Shown one piece after another: positions 1-8,004 of a stretch of 61,554 nucleotides of DNA. Origin of the DNA: Fuerstiella sp. (GTDB lineage Bacteria; Planctomycetota; Planctomycetia; Planctomycetales; Planctomycetaceae). Position numbers and translations under genes: made by a program. The notes beneath the pieces are model-generated. The model saw only the letters and a list, made by a program, of their open reading frames with translations. It did not search any database and was not told the origin of the DNA. The stretch's first letter is position 1; each line of letters opens with the position of its first letter. The stretch covers positions 1-61,554 of the forward strand of contig JAQWOH010000022.1 in assembly GCA_029245955.1 (NCBI GenBank), given 5' to 3'.

Positions 1-113
1 CTCGGCAAGTAACGTCCAACCGTGTGATAGTGCGACTTTGTTCAGGTTCGGCAAGTCCGCCGTTTCCGAACAAGCTCGGCAAGTTACGTCAGACCGTGTG
101 ATAGTGCGACTTG
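1..113. repeat. Imperfect direct repeat, two 39-bp copies
   Basis: Two near-identical copies lie at 1-39 and 75-113, both beginning CTCGGCAAGT and sharing the core CCGTGTGATAGTGCGACTT. They differ at a few positions. A shorter related piece (TTCGGCAAGT) sits between them at 47-56. The first copy touches the window edge, so the array may continue to the left. The stretch after copy 2 (114-135) is a degenerate inverted relative of the 47-75 spacer. It lies ahead of an integrase gene, so arm-type integrase sites or a dispersed intergenic repeat are both possible; nothing in the sequence decides between them. Confidence 0.6.
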
Positions 114-199
114 CGGAGCGTAAGCGGACCCGACTTGAGTCTGAATCGAATAATGCCGATACTAATGATTCCTAAACGTTACCAACAATCTGATTCTCT

Positions 200-305
200 C
201 CGACTGCACTACTCGTGCAGTCGGTTAAACGCATTCGCTACGTGGGCGGTACTCGAAAGAGCCGTAAAGCTGGTAACGGCTTAGGACCACTACGGCGAAT
301 GCGTT
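200..305. promoter_or_regulatory. Nested inverted repeats upstream of the integrase
   Basis: Three inverted repeats are packed into the 127 bp before the integrase start. The first is a perfect 10-bp stem, CCGACTGCAC (200-209) with GTGCAGTCGG (215-224) and a 5-nt loop. The second is an 11-bp pair, AACGCATTCGC (228-238) with GCGAATGCGTT (295-305). Nested inside it is AGCCGT (260-265) with ACGGCT (276-281). The 228-305 block has roughly tRNA length and a closed acceptor-like stem, but no T-arm consensus and no 7-nt anticodon loop, so it is not called a tRNA. It could be an attachment or regulatory region for the integrase, or a decayed tRNA-like element. Confidence 0.5.
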
Positions 306-326
306 ATTTGCATGGAGTGAATTACG

Positions 327-1466
327 ATGACGAAAAGAGCGAAGAACGAAGGCAGCATCTTTCAGCGTAAATCCGATGGTCGATGGGTTGGAAGAATCCA
401 GATCGGCGTGGATGCGACCACGGGACGGAAGAAAACGAAAACGGTCTACGCCACCACCGAAACCGAGGTACTGGGAAAACTGACGGCACTGCGAATGCAG
501 GCGGGTAAGTCGCTGGACTTTGAACGGCAGAAAGACACGTTGTCGGCGTTTCTGGCGTGGTGGCTGGAAAACGAAGTAGAACCGAATCGAGCGATGAACA
601 CGTACCGCGTATATGAGACGGAAACCCGACTTCGCATTGTGCCGCTGATCGGACCGATGAAGCTCCAGGCAATTACAGGAATGGATATCGTCAGGTGGAT
701 GGCATCAATGACGCGGAAAAAGAACAGCAACGATATGCGGAAACGAGCACTCCGGACACTTCGTGTTGCGATGAATCGAGCCGTTAAAATGCGGATCATT
801 GATCACAATCCGTGCGATGCCGTGGATATGCCGAAGGTGCCGAAGCGTGAAGTTGTGCCGCTGGAGCCGAATCAATGCAAAGATCTGATCGAAGAATGCA
901 AGACGGACCGTCTAGGCGATGCAATGGTACTCGCTGCGATGACGGGACTGCGGAAGGGCGAAATCCTGGCTCTGGAATGGTCAGCTGTGAATATCGCTGA
1001 ACGTATTCTGTCCGTTCGGCGTACCATCGAAGAAGTGACGGGGCATTTCGGCACCAAAGAACCGAAGTCTGCCAGCGGTCGCCGTGTTGTGATGCTGGAT
1101 CAGATCGCGTGCGATGCACTCCAGCGGCGACTGGACAAGGCGAAGGCGGAAGGATTTGATCCGTCAGAGGTGCCGCTGGTGTTCCCGAATACGGTTGGGC
1201 GGTTGCATCGTCCGTCGAACTTCCTGCGATTTGTCTGGCATCCAATCAGGGAAGCTGTCGGCATTCCCAAGGATTTCCGATTCCACGATCTCAGACACAC
1301 GCAGGCGTCGCTACTGATTGCCGCTGGTGTTTCAATGAAGGTGGTCCAGGAACGACTGGGACACGCTGACTATGCACTGACGGCAAATACGTATTCGCAC
1401 TTGCTCCAGGGAGCACAGGCAGACGCTGCCGAGAAACTGGATAACCTATTCGCCAAATGTACCTAA
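327..1466 (+). CDS. Tyrosine-type site-specific recombinase (phage/island integrase)
   Basis: A 379-residue integrase that would cut and rejoin DNA at attachment sites through a covalent 3'-phosphotyrosine. Residues about 8-50 look like the arm-binding AP2-like domain (GSIFQRKSDGRWVGR). About 68-165 is the SAM-like core-binding domain and about 175-370 the catalytic domain. The catalytic set is visible: R209 in TGLRKGE, H320 and R323 in FHDLRHT, H346 in LGHADY, and Y356 in ANTYSHL. The length is normal and the frame intact, so the enzyme is probably active. Its neighbours to the right are ordinary chromosomal genes, so any element it belongs to would extend left of the window. The target site cannot be deduced. 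Confidence 0.92.
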   Translation: MTKRAKNEGSIFQRKSDGRWVGRIQIGVDATTGRKKTKTVYATTETEVLGKLTALRMQAGKSLDFERQKDTLSAFLAWWLENEVEPNRAMNTYRVYETETRLRIVPLIGPMKLQAITGMDIVRWMASMTRKKNSNDMRKRALRTLRVAMNRAVKMRIIDHNPCDAVDMPKVPKREVVPLEPNQCKDLIEECKTDRLGDAMVLAAMTGLRKGEILALEWSAVNIAERILSVRRTIEEVTGHFGTKEPKSASGRRVVMLDQIACDALQRRLDKAKAEGFDPSEVPLVFPNTVGRLHRPSNFLRFVWHPIREAVGIPKDFRFHDLRHTQASLLIAAGVSMKVVQERLGHADYALTANTYSHLLQGAQADAAEKLDNLFAKCT

Positions 1467-1490
1467 TCGAAACCGCCAAGGTACATTTTT
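1455..1490 (+). terminator. Hairpin over the integrase stop codon (terminator or att-like site)
   Basis: A perfect 10-bp inverted repeat, AAATGTACCT (1455-1464) and AGGTACATTT (1479-1488), spans the TAA stop at 1464-1466 and runs into TTTTT (1486-1490). This could be an AT-rich intrinsic terminator. A further partial copy, AGGTACACA (1492-1500), gives direct repeats beside the inverted pair. That arrangement also resembles the paired core sites used by tyrosine integrases. Confidence 0.45.
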
Positions 1491-1574
1491 GAGGTACACA
1501 GCACCCGCACACGATGACGCACGGACAAATCGGGCAACGTATCTGCTGGCGAGAACGAAACCGCCACTGGAGAA

Positions 1575-1605
1575 AGCCCGACATTCAGTGAATGCCGGGC
1601 TCATG
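1575..1605. terminator. Bidirectional hairpin between integrase and sodA
   Basis: A 12-bp stem with one mismatch (1575-1586 with 1590-1601) and a 3-nt loop lies between the convergent integrase and superoxide dismutase genes. On the minus strand it is followed by TTTCT, a weak U-tract, so it more likely ends sodA transcription. Confidence 0.55.
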
Positions 1606-1628
1606 AATTGTTGTGACAGACGGTCGCC

Positions 1629-2240
1629 CTAGCCCTTTGCTTCGGCAAATCGCCTGGCGACTTCGTCCCAGTTCACGATGTTCCAGAAAGCAGTGATATA
1701 GTCAGGTCGGCGGTTCTGGTAGTTCAGGTAGTAAGCGTGCTCCCAGACGTCCAGGCCCAGGATCGGCGTCCGGCCTTCCGACAGGGGTGTATCCTGATTC
1801 GGCGTGCTTTCCACCACAAGACTGCCATCAGAGTTCACAGAAAGCCATGCCCAGCCGCTGCCAAATCGAGTTGCAGCGGCATTGGCGAAGGCTTCTTTGA
1901 AACCGTCAAAACTGCCACAGGCAGCATTGATTGCGTCGTCCAGTTCGCCCGCTGGCTCGCCGCCACCGTCAGCAGAAAGCACTGTCCAGAACAGAGAGTG
2001 GTTCGCGTGTCCGCCACCATTATTTCGCACGGCCCCCTTGATGTTATCCGGCAGGCTATTCAGGCCTTTCATGAGTTCGATAATACACTTGTCTGCGTGC
2101 TCTGTACCTTCCAAAGCAGCATTCACTTTTGTGATGTATGCCTGGTGATGCTTTCCATGATGAATCTCCATCGTGCGAACATCAAAATGTGGTTCCAGTG
2201 CGTCGTGGGCATATGGTAGAGCGGGAAGTGAGTAGGCCAC
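1629..2240 (-). CDS. sodA: Superoxide dismutase, Mn-type (Mn/Fe family)
   Basis: Converts superoxide to oxygen and hydrogen peroxide. The 203-residue length is normal for the family. The metal ligands are visible as H27 in the N-terminal HHGKHH region, H81 in HANHSLFW, and D164 and H168 in DVWEHAYY. The [11 protein letters not shown] signature and a Gln in NQDTP rather than in the N-terminal half favour Mn or cambialistic use over strict Fe. There is no signal peptide, so it is probably cytosolic. The start is GTG at 2240, preceded by AGGAG with about 9 nt spacing. It stands alone, with no partner gene on this strand. Confidence 0.95.
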   Translation of the reverse strand: MAYSLPALPYAHDALEPHFDVRTMEIHHGKHHQAYITKVNAALEGTEHADKCIIELMKGLNSLPDNIKGAVRNNGGGHANHSLFWTVLSADGGGEPAGELDDAINAACGSFDGFKEAFANAAATRFGSGWAWLSVNSDGSLVVESTPNQDTPLSEGRTPILGLDVWEHAYYLNYQNRRPDYITAFWNIVNWDEVARRFAEAKG

Positions 2241-2623
2241 TATTCTTAACTCCTGTGATCAAGTTTTCTAAAAGCTACTGACTCAGTTGCGGCCAGCAAC
2301 GTCCGTGCAATTCCTGTTGATCGGTGACGCCGACTGGCTCGCTGGCAGGTGTGCCCGAAAGTTCGGCGGACGACCCGACTTGCACCGCATTCTAGAACTC
2401 TGCATTAGATTTACCACGCCGTCAGTGGAATACTTGTAAGGTACCGACACCCCATTACGTCCGCTACGGCGATCGGCTGAAAGTCGGCCCGCGGCGTCTG
2501 CGAATGTAAGGATTCACGGAACTGCTGATCGAGACCATTTTCCCTGTAATTACTAACACTTTGTCGGGCGCCGGCCCTGACAGTCCTGTCTGCGTGCCTC
2601 GGGCGATCAGCGATGAATCCAAA
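2241..2623. other. Intergenic region between sodA and the glycosyltransferase
   Basis: About 380 bp between divergent genes. It should hold the sodA promoter, but no convincing -35/-10 pair was found on that strand. Short open frames here lack ribosome binding sites and look like noise. Confidence 0.5.
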
Positions 2624-2651
2624 TTGACTCCGACTACTTCGCCCATAGAAT
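2624..2651 (+). promoter_or_regulatory. Sigma70-type promoter, likely giving a leaderless mRNA
   Basis: TTGACT (2624-2629), 16 bp, then TAGAAT (2646-2651). Only six bases separate the -10 box from the ATG at 2658, so transcription would begin at or next to the start codon. The same -10 hexamer, near-identical -35 and spacer length recur upstream of dnaG (48700-48727), which supports this being the housekeeping promoter pattern of the organism. Confidence 0.6.
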
Positions 2652-2657
2652 ACTCCC

Positions 2658-3413
2658 ATGAAAGATCGAATATTAACTGCTCTGCCGGTGTACAACGAAG
2701 CCGCACATGTCCGTCAGGTACTGGAGCATGTGTTGCAGCATGCAAATGATATTGTGGTCGTGAACGACGGGTCAACGGATGGCACAGATGCTGCTCTTGC
2801 GGCGTTCAGTGAAGTCATCCACGTCGAAAACCACAACGGGAATCGTGGTTATGGCGCTGCGTTGAAGACGGCGTTCGACTACGCCGTACATTACGGCTAC
2901 GACACTCTGGTCACAATTGACTGTGATGGTCAGCATCAGCCACGTCTGATCAGGGATATTGCGGCCCAGATAGATGACCCGGAAAATCCTGCCGACATGG
3001 TTTCCGGCAGTCGTTACCTGAAGGACCTGGACAGTAACAGCGTCGCACCGGAAGATCGTCGGCGCATCAACATGCAGATCACAGGATGTCTTAATGAGCA
3101 GCTGGGGTTTGACATCACCGACGCGTTCTGTGGATTCAAGGCGTATCGCGTATCGTCACTGCTGGATCTGGATATCACCGACATCGGTTATGCGATGCCT
3201 TTGCAGCTATGGGTTCAGGCTGCCGACCTCGACTGGCGCATCAGCGAATATCCCATACCGCTGGTGTATCTTGACGAAGATCGATCCTTCGGAGGTTCGC
3301 TGGACGATGCTGATGTACGTCTGGCCCATTATCGCGGTGTGTTGAACGCGGAATTGAGTCGGCGTGGTATGAAACAACGTTTCACGGCCGAATGCGGTCA
3401 GGGTCGCGGCTGA
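2658..3413 (+). CDS. Glycosyltransferase family 2 (polyprenyl-phosphate sugar transferase-like)
   Basis: A 251-residue GT-A fold enzyme of the GT2 family, resembling DPM1/DPG synthase-type transferases that load a sugar onto a lipid phosphate. It begins with the typical LPVYNEAAHV, followed by VNDGSTDGT (36-43) for nucleotide-sugar binding and the metal-binding DxD at D88/D90 in IDCDGQH. GSRYL near residue 115 fits this subfamily. No transmembrane segments follow the catalytic domain, so it is the soluble or peripheral form. No sugar-pathway gene is adjacent, so donor and acceptor are unknown. The promoter sits directly against the start codon. Confidence 0.85.
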   Translation: MKDRILTALPVYNEAAHVRQVLEHVLQHANDIVVVNDGSTDGTDAALAAFSEVIHVENHNGNRGYGAALKTAFDYAVHYGYDTLVTIDCDGQHQPRLIRDIAAQIDDPENPADMVSGSRYLKDLDSNSVAPEDRRRINMQITGCLNEQLGFDITDAFCGFKAYRVSSLLDLDITDIGYAMPLQLWVQAADLDWRISEYPIPLVYLDEDRSFGGSLDDADVRLAHYRGVLNAELSRRGMKQRFTAECGQGRG

Positions 3414-3520
3414 ACAACGCGGTGCCGACCGCCAGTGGCTACGGGCTGCCGCCCGTGAATGATCGGACTCAGTCACCCCCGAAGTACGCGGGGCAATGCT
3501 CATGTGGTGAGACGGATCAC

Positions 3521-5188
3521 TCACTGTGCGGCTGCTGCTCTTGTTGCAAGGTTTTCCATGTGCTCGCGGTACTGCTGATCCAGCACGGCAAATCTGACGC
3601 CCGTCATTCTCTCCAGAGAAGGTTCTTCCGTTACGCGTCTCAGGTCCGGTCGATAGGCCGCTGACAGCAGCTTTACAAAGGCGTCTCGATAGGAACCGTC
3701 GTCGTAGTGCAGCAGAAAATGAGCCACACCCGACCCCTGTGAATAGAGTTGAGGTCGATTGACGTGGTGTTGAAACTCGTCCTTGCCCATGCTGCTTAAG
3801 ACCTGCAGCGGCACATAGAAGTTGTCTCGCAGAAGTCTCTGTTGAGCCGCTACGAACCGGATGTAGTCGGGCCGGCCAACGGAAATAACACCTTCATTGA
3901 TCTCAAAGGATTCAACGTAACACGCGATGCCTTCCAGCATCCAGAAATTTGAATGTTCGCACATCACCCACGGTACAACACGGGGCTGTCGCAGTTCGAT
4001 TTTCCTCTTGCGAGCCGCTGACAGCCGATCTTCCAGGGTCGCCAGGTCAAAAATCTGGTGAGTGGCTTCGTGAAATGCGGTCGAGAGACCGCTGCCGTCG
4101 GGATTACGAAACAAATAGCAGGTCTTGTCCTGCTCCCAGTAGAATCCGTTCGTAACGATTCCGGGAGGAATCTTGCCACGCATGCGGCGATCATACTCAT
4201 CACGCGATGCGTAATAGTGAACCACCATCGGCTTGGCCATACGACGACTGCTGCGACCGACACGCAGCTGCTCAAACCTGGCCTTCAGCGCGGCGGGAGT
4301 CTCAAAGAACCCCACAAAGTTGGTTTGCAGCCAGTCGTGGAAGATCTCCAGTTTTTGCGATATCTCTACGCCTTCCTCGCGACTTGCGTTCGTTCTTACA
4401 AGGAAATGTTCGGACTGGATATCCCATGCGTTGCTGAAATCACGTCTGAGTTCCGCCTCTTTCTGTTCAGAGACCCAATTGCCGTTCCAATAACGCAATC
4501 CCTGCTCGAAACGTGGTACGTGACTGGCCGGAATCCAGCCGAACTTAGGATGATTAACTTCCGGACGGCTGCCACTGCGTTTACTCGCTTCGAACGGTGA
4601 AACCCACTCGCCGGCGTACGTGGGATCGTCCGCACGGGTTCTGTCGTTGAACAGCCTCTGACCAAGCACAGCTCGGGCGTACTTATGATCAGGTGCGAGT
4701 TTGAGAACATCCAGAACCAATTCATACGCCAGCGATGGCAGCTTGGCTTTAGACAGAGCAGACCGAGCGAGAATGTACAGTTCCTGTGCTTTGTCCTGTC
4801 TTATGCTGTGCAGCCGGTTGCGCCACAGTTGTTCCTCCGAAGGCAATTGATTACTGACGGGCAGCTGAACAAGAGACGGCGGCTGAGGACGAAGTGACGT
4901 TGTTGTTAACTCCAGTGAAATCGCAGTGACATCTTGCGCGGCCTGTGACAAACCCTGCTCATGACACTGTCGACTGAGTTCAGACAGCTCATGTCGACAG
5001 TTCAACATCAGTTTTTGACGTTGCTTCTGAAACTGCTCTCGACGCCAGTCGGTTCGTGCATCCAACTGCGCCGCAACAGTTGATGTCAGCCATAACAGCA
5101 GGCACAACACCATGCACGACCGGCGACATGTGGCGAAACAGGGTTTCCACAAGAGAAGCTCTCCAGGTTGCTGAATTCTGCGATTCAT
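3521..5188 (-). CDS. DUF1570-type exported protein with HExxH motif (putative metalloprotease)
   Basis: About 555 residues if translation starts at the ATG at 5188; an in-frame GTG at 5281 would add 31 residues, but the 5188 start puts the hydrophobic MVLCLLLWLTSTVAA in signal-peptide position. The C-terminal half resembles DUF1570, a family common in planctomycetes. It carries the zinc-protease-like motif HEATH near plus-strand 4060-4074, with a downstream LEGIACYVES segment that could supply the third ligand. The N-terminal part is helical and Gln/Glu-rich. It would act outside the cytoplasmic membrane. Proteolytic activity is inferred from the motif only; substrate unknown. The gene converges on the glycosyltransferase. 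Confidence 0.75.
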   Translation of the reverse strand: MNRRIQQPGELLLWKPCFATCRRSCMVLCLLLWLTSTVAAQLDARTDWRREQFQKQRQKLMLNCRHELSELSRQCHEQGLSQAAQDVTAISLELTTTSLRPQPPSLVQLPVSNQLPSEEQLWRNRLHSIRQDKAQELYILARSALSKAKLPSLAYELVLDVLKLAPDHKYARAVLGQRLFNDRTRADDPTYAGEWVSPFEASKRSGSRPEVNHPKFGWIPASHVPRFEQGLRYWNGNWVSEQKEAELRRDFSNAWDIQSEHFLVRTNASREEGVEISQKLEIFHDWLQTNFVGFFETPAALKARFEQLRVGRSSRRMAKPMVVHYYASRDEYDRRMRGKIPPGIVTNGFYWEQDKTCYLFRNPDGSGLSTAFHEATHQIFDLATLEDRLSAARKRKIELRQPRVVPWVMCEHSNFWMLEGIACYVESFEINEGVISVGRPDYIRFVAAQQRLLRDNFYVPLQVLSSMGKDEFQHHVNRPQLYSQGSGVAHFLLHYDDGSYRDAFVKLLSAAYRPDLRRVTEEPSLERMTGVRFAVLDQQYREHMENLATRAAAAQ

Positions 5189-5579
5189 CAGGCATTCGGG
5201 GCAGGACATGAGTAAAGGCGACCACCGCGCCAATAAGAATACGCAAAAAAGGGCACTCTGGGATCCGTAAACACTGAACACCGCGATTCACTCGCTTTCT
5301 GCCAAAGTCAGTCGCCGACTGATATGGTGGGAAGACAAGAATACCAGCCGTTGCCAAACGGCGAAACAGGATTTGCTTACAGGCGCAAAGACTGTGACAG
5401 AAAGAAGTAACGGAAAGCCCTGTCCCGTTTGACTTTAAGGAATCTGCGGCGTACCGTCTGCGGTGGAAATCTCGGACAATCAGGCGGGTTTCTTCATTGT
5501 TTTATGAAGCCCGTCCGTTTTTGAGCAGCACACACTCAGACCGTTTTTACGTTTTCATTGAATTGTGGAGATCTGATCA
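5189..5579. other. Divergent intergenic region
   Basis: About 390 bp between the minus-strand DUF1570 gene and the plus-strand isomerase-like gene. TTGACT at about 5428 lacks a good -10 partner. Nothing else was recognised apart from the ribosome binding site GGAG at 5567-5570 for the next gene. Confidence 0.4.
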
Positions 5580-6575
5580 ATGGCTCGACCCGTCACTCTG
5601 TTTACTGGTCAGTGGGCAGACCTGCCTCTGGAGGAACTCTGTCGCAAGGCAAAGGAGTTCGGATACGACGGTCTGGAGCTGGCCTGCTGGGGAGATCACT
5701 TCGAAGTCGACAAAGCTCTGTCCGATGACGGCTACTGCCAGCAAAAACGAGACTTGCTGGACAAACACGAACTTAAACTGTTCGCGATTTCCAACCATCT
5801 CGTCGGTCAGGGCGTATTGGACAATGTCGACGAACGCCACAAGAGTATCCTGCCAGAGTACGTTTGGGGAGACGGTGCTGCCACCGGCGTCAACGAACGC
5901 TGCATCGAGGAAATGAAGAATACAGCTCGAGCAGCGCAGAAACTGGGGGTGAGCGTGGTCAACGGATTTACGGGGTCCAGCATCTGGCATCTGCTCTACG
6001 ATTTCCCGCCCACACCGGCCAGTATGATTGATGCTGGTTTTGATCTTCTGGCAGAGCGATGGAATCCCATTCTGGATGTATTTCAGGAATGCGGAGTGAA
6101 ATTTGCGTTGGAGGTACACCCGACAGAAATTGCGTTTGACCTGTATTCTGCAGAACGTGCATTAAAAGCGTTGAAGAATCGAGAAGAATTTGGATTTAAC
6201 TTCGACCCCAGCCACCTGATCTGGCAGGGAGTCGACCCGGTTGAATTCATCCGGGCATTCCCGGACAGGATTTACCACGTTCACATGAAAGATGCGTCCG
6301 TCACACTGAATGGGCGCACCGGCATTCTGACCAGCCACCTGCCATGGGGCGATCCGAACCGGGGCTGGGATTTCCGCAGCGTGGGTCGAGGGGGCGTTCG
6401 GTTTGAGGAAATCATTCGTTCGCTGAATTCGATCGGCTATGATGGCCCATTATCTGTTGAGTGGGAAGACATCGGAATGAACCGAGAAGTCGGGGCCGCC
6501 GAAGCCGCTCAGTTCTGCAAAAACGTGGACTTTGAGCCATCGGGGCGGAAATTTGATGATGCGTTTGGCGACTAA
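5580..6575 (+). CDS. Sugar phosphate isomerase/epimerase, TIM-barrel (AP endonuclease 2 family)
   Basis: A 331-residue protein of the xylose isomerase-like TIM-barrel superfamily, whose members isomerise or epimerise sugars and related polyols using a divalent metal. Recognisable features are the N-terminal strand [26 protein letters not shown] with the likely ligand Glu, [20 protein letters not shown], and the C-terminal LSVEWED. No signal peptide is visible. The start ATG has GGAG nine bases upstream. A strong terminator follows 98 bp after the stop, so it appears monocistronic. Planctomycetes carry many paralogues, so the substrate cannot be assigned. Confidence 0.85.
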   Translation: MARPVTLFTGQWADLPLEELCRKAKEFGYDGLELACWGDHFEVDKALSDDGYCQQKRDLLDKHELKLFAISNHLVGQGVLDNVDERHKSILPEYVWGDGAATGVNERCIEEMKNTARAAQKLGVSVVNGFTGSSIWHLLYDFPPTPASMIDAGFDLLAERWNPILDVFQECGVKFALEVHPTEIAFDLYSAERALKALKNREEFGFNFDPSHLIWQGVDPVEFIRAFPDRIYHVHMKDASVTLNGRTGILTSHLPWGDPNRGWDFRSVGRGGVRFEEIIRSLNSIGYDGPLSVEWEDIGMNREVGAAEAAQFCKNVDFEPSGRKFDDAFGD

Positions 6576-6673
6576 CATTCCTTCAAGCGGGATGCAGGAC
6601 GGGAACCCACCGGCGGTGCCATTCGATATGGCCGGCAGGAACCATTTCAACACCTGCAAATCGTGTTGATTCT

Positions 6674-6706
6674 CGGTCCCAAACTAAAGTTTGGGACCGC
6701 TTTTTT
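6674..6706 (+). terminator. Rho-independent terminator
   Basis: A perfect 12-bp stem (6674-6685 with 6688-6699) is closed by a very tight loop and followed at once by CTTTTTT (6700-6706). It is well placed to end transcription of the preceding isomerase-like gene. Confidence 0.9.
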
Positions 6707-6873
6707 GCGAAGCCCTGCTTCGCTGCACATGATCGACAATCTGTTGTTCTTCGTCGCAGCAGAGCTGTGTCGATACTTGTTCCCAGGCCGGAGTCTGCGA
6801 ACAAGGCGCTGTTCACCGCGCTCCTTCGAGTTGAAATGTTATTCAGACAACAGCGATTCCACCCTATGAGTCG

Positions 6874-7902
6874 TTGTTTTCGTGCGATTGGCGACGAGTG
6901 AATCAGGACCCTGTCAAAATCGACCGAGTGGAGTGGTTGAGACTGTTTCCCGGTCTTTCGCTGCTGCAGGCCGCAGGACTTGGTTTTCGAATGCGTATTC
7001 TGCTGCCAGCTGCTCTGTGCCTGCTGGTCTTCACTGCACGACTCAACATCGCTGAGATATTAATTGATGTCGCTTATTCGCCGCAGCAGCTGTGGATCGG
7101 ATTTGGATCTGCTGCATATGCACTGCCAGAGCCGGTTGAAGCCGTCGCCGTCGGGGCAACGCAGTTTCTGGTATCGGGGGTTCTCAACAATCCGTGGGAA
7201 TTTGTTTCCGTATTCTGGAGTGCTTTTGTGCTCATGGCGTTTGGTGTCGCCATGTCGCGTTCAGCGGCTACAGAGTACTGTATACACAGTCGCACCGGCG
7301 TATTTGAGGCGCTGCGTTTTTCTGTTCAGCACTTCACCGCGAGCCTGGTCTCCACCGGGGTGGCAGCAGGCATTGTGATGCTGCCGCTGCTTTTCATCTC
7401 GGCTGCAGCATGGGTGATGGAGTCCACGACGATTGGTTCGTGGCTGGTGGTAATCTCCTGGCCGGCTGTTTTTGTAGGCGGCCTGTTAAGCGTCACTGTT
7501 ACAATCGTGTGCCTGATCGGCTGGCTGCTTTCGCTGGCAGCGATCGGTACCGATCAGTGTTCAGGTGCTGATGCTCTGAGCCGTGGTATCAATTACGTAC
7601 TGTCACACAAACTGTGGACAACTTTCTATTTCCTGAGTGTTGTTATCATCTCAGGTGTCGCAGCCCAGCTGGCTGACTGGTTAATAGAAGCTGGTACGAC
7701 AGTCGTCCATGCACGAATCGACCAGAATGCCGTAGATTCGTCCACCATTTGTTCAGCATGGATGGTAACGATTCAGCAAGTGCCGCGGGCCGTGCATCTT
7801 GGTGTTTTTATTTCCGGCATCACGATCATGTATGTGCTGCTGCGTAAGACCGAGGATGGTGTTCACCGGCGGGAAATAGACGGAGCTGTCGCGGGAACCT
7901 AG
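6874..7902 (+). CDS. Polytopic membrane protein of unknown function
   Basis: Up to 342 residues with roughly six hydrophobic segments (about 43-60, 105-128, 150-185, 190-225, 240-265 and 295-315). No family is recognised. A conserved-looking N-terminal amphipathic stretch (VEWLRLFPGLSLLQAAGLGF) precedes the first membrane segment and suggests the protein starts upstream of the ATG at 6991. The listed start is TTG at 6874; GTG at 6898 or 6928 is equally possible, and none has a clear ribosome binding site. It is isolated between two terminators, so context gives no clue to its role. Confidence 0.65.
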   Translation: MFSCDWRRVNQDPVKIDRVEWLRLFPGLSLLQAAGLGFRMRILLPAALCLLVFTARLNIAEILIDVAYSPQQLWIGFGSAAYALPEPVEAVAVGATQFLVSGVLNNPWEFVSVFWSAFVLMAFGVAMSRSAATEYCIHSRTGVFEALRFSVQHFTASLVSTGVAAGIVMLPLLFISAAAWVMESTTIGSWLVVISWPAVFVGGLLSVTVTIVCLIGWLLSLAAIGTDQCSGADALSRGINYVLSHKLWTTFYFLSVVIISGVAAQLADWLIEAGTTVVHARIDQNAVDSSTICSAWMVTIQQVPRAVHLGVFISGITIMYVLLRKTEDGVHRREIDGAVAGT

Positions 7903-7908
7903 AAAAAA

Positions 7909-7976
7909 GAAAACCTGCTGACTCGTGGCCGCGGTTGACGCGTTTCAATAGCAGAACGGCTCCTCTCACGAGTCAG
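7909..7976 (-). terminator. Probable terminator of the cimA-valS transcript
   Basis: A perfect 10-bp inverted repeat (7918-7927 with 7967-7976), 39-nt spacer, lies just past the valS stop. Read on the minus strand, the second arm is followed by a T-rich run (TTTTCTTTTTT near 7904-7914). The long loop makes it weaker than the other terminators in the window. Confidence 0.5.
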
Positions 7977-8004
7977 AACTCCATCCGTCACTGAGTAAGT
8001 TGAC

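Noticed and set aside
1..113. CRISPR array
   Set aside because: Only two imperfect repeats with a 35-bp gap, no cas genes in the window.
228..305. tRNA gene upstream of the integrase
   Set aside because: The ends pair like an acceptor stem, but there is no T-arm consensus and the central loop is not seven bases.
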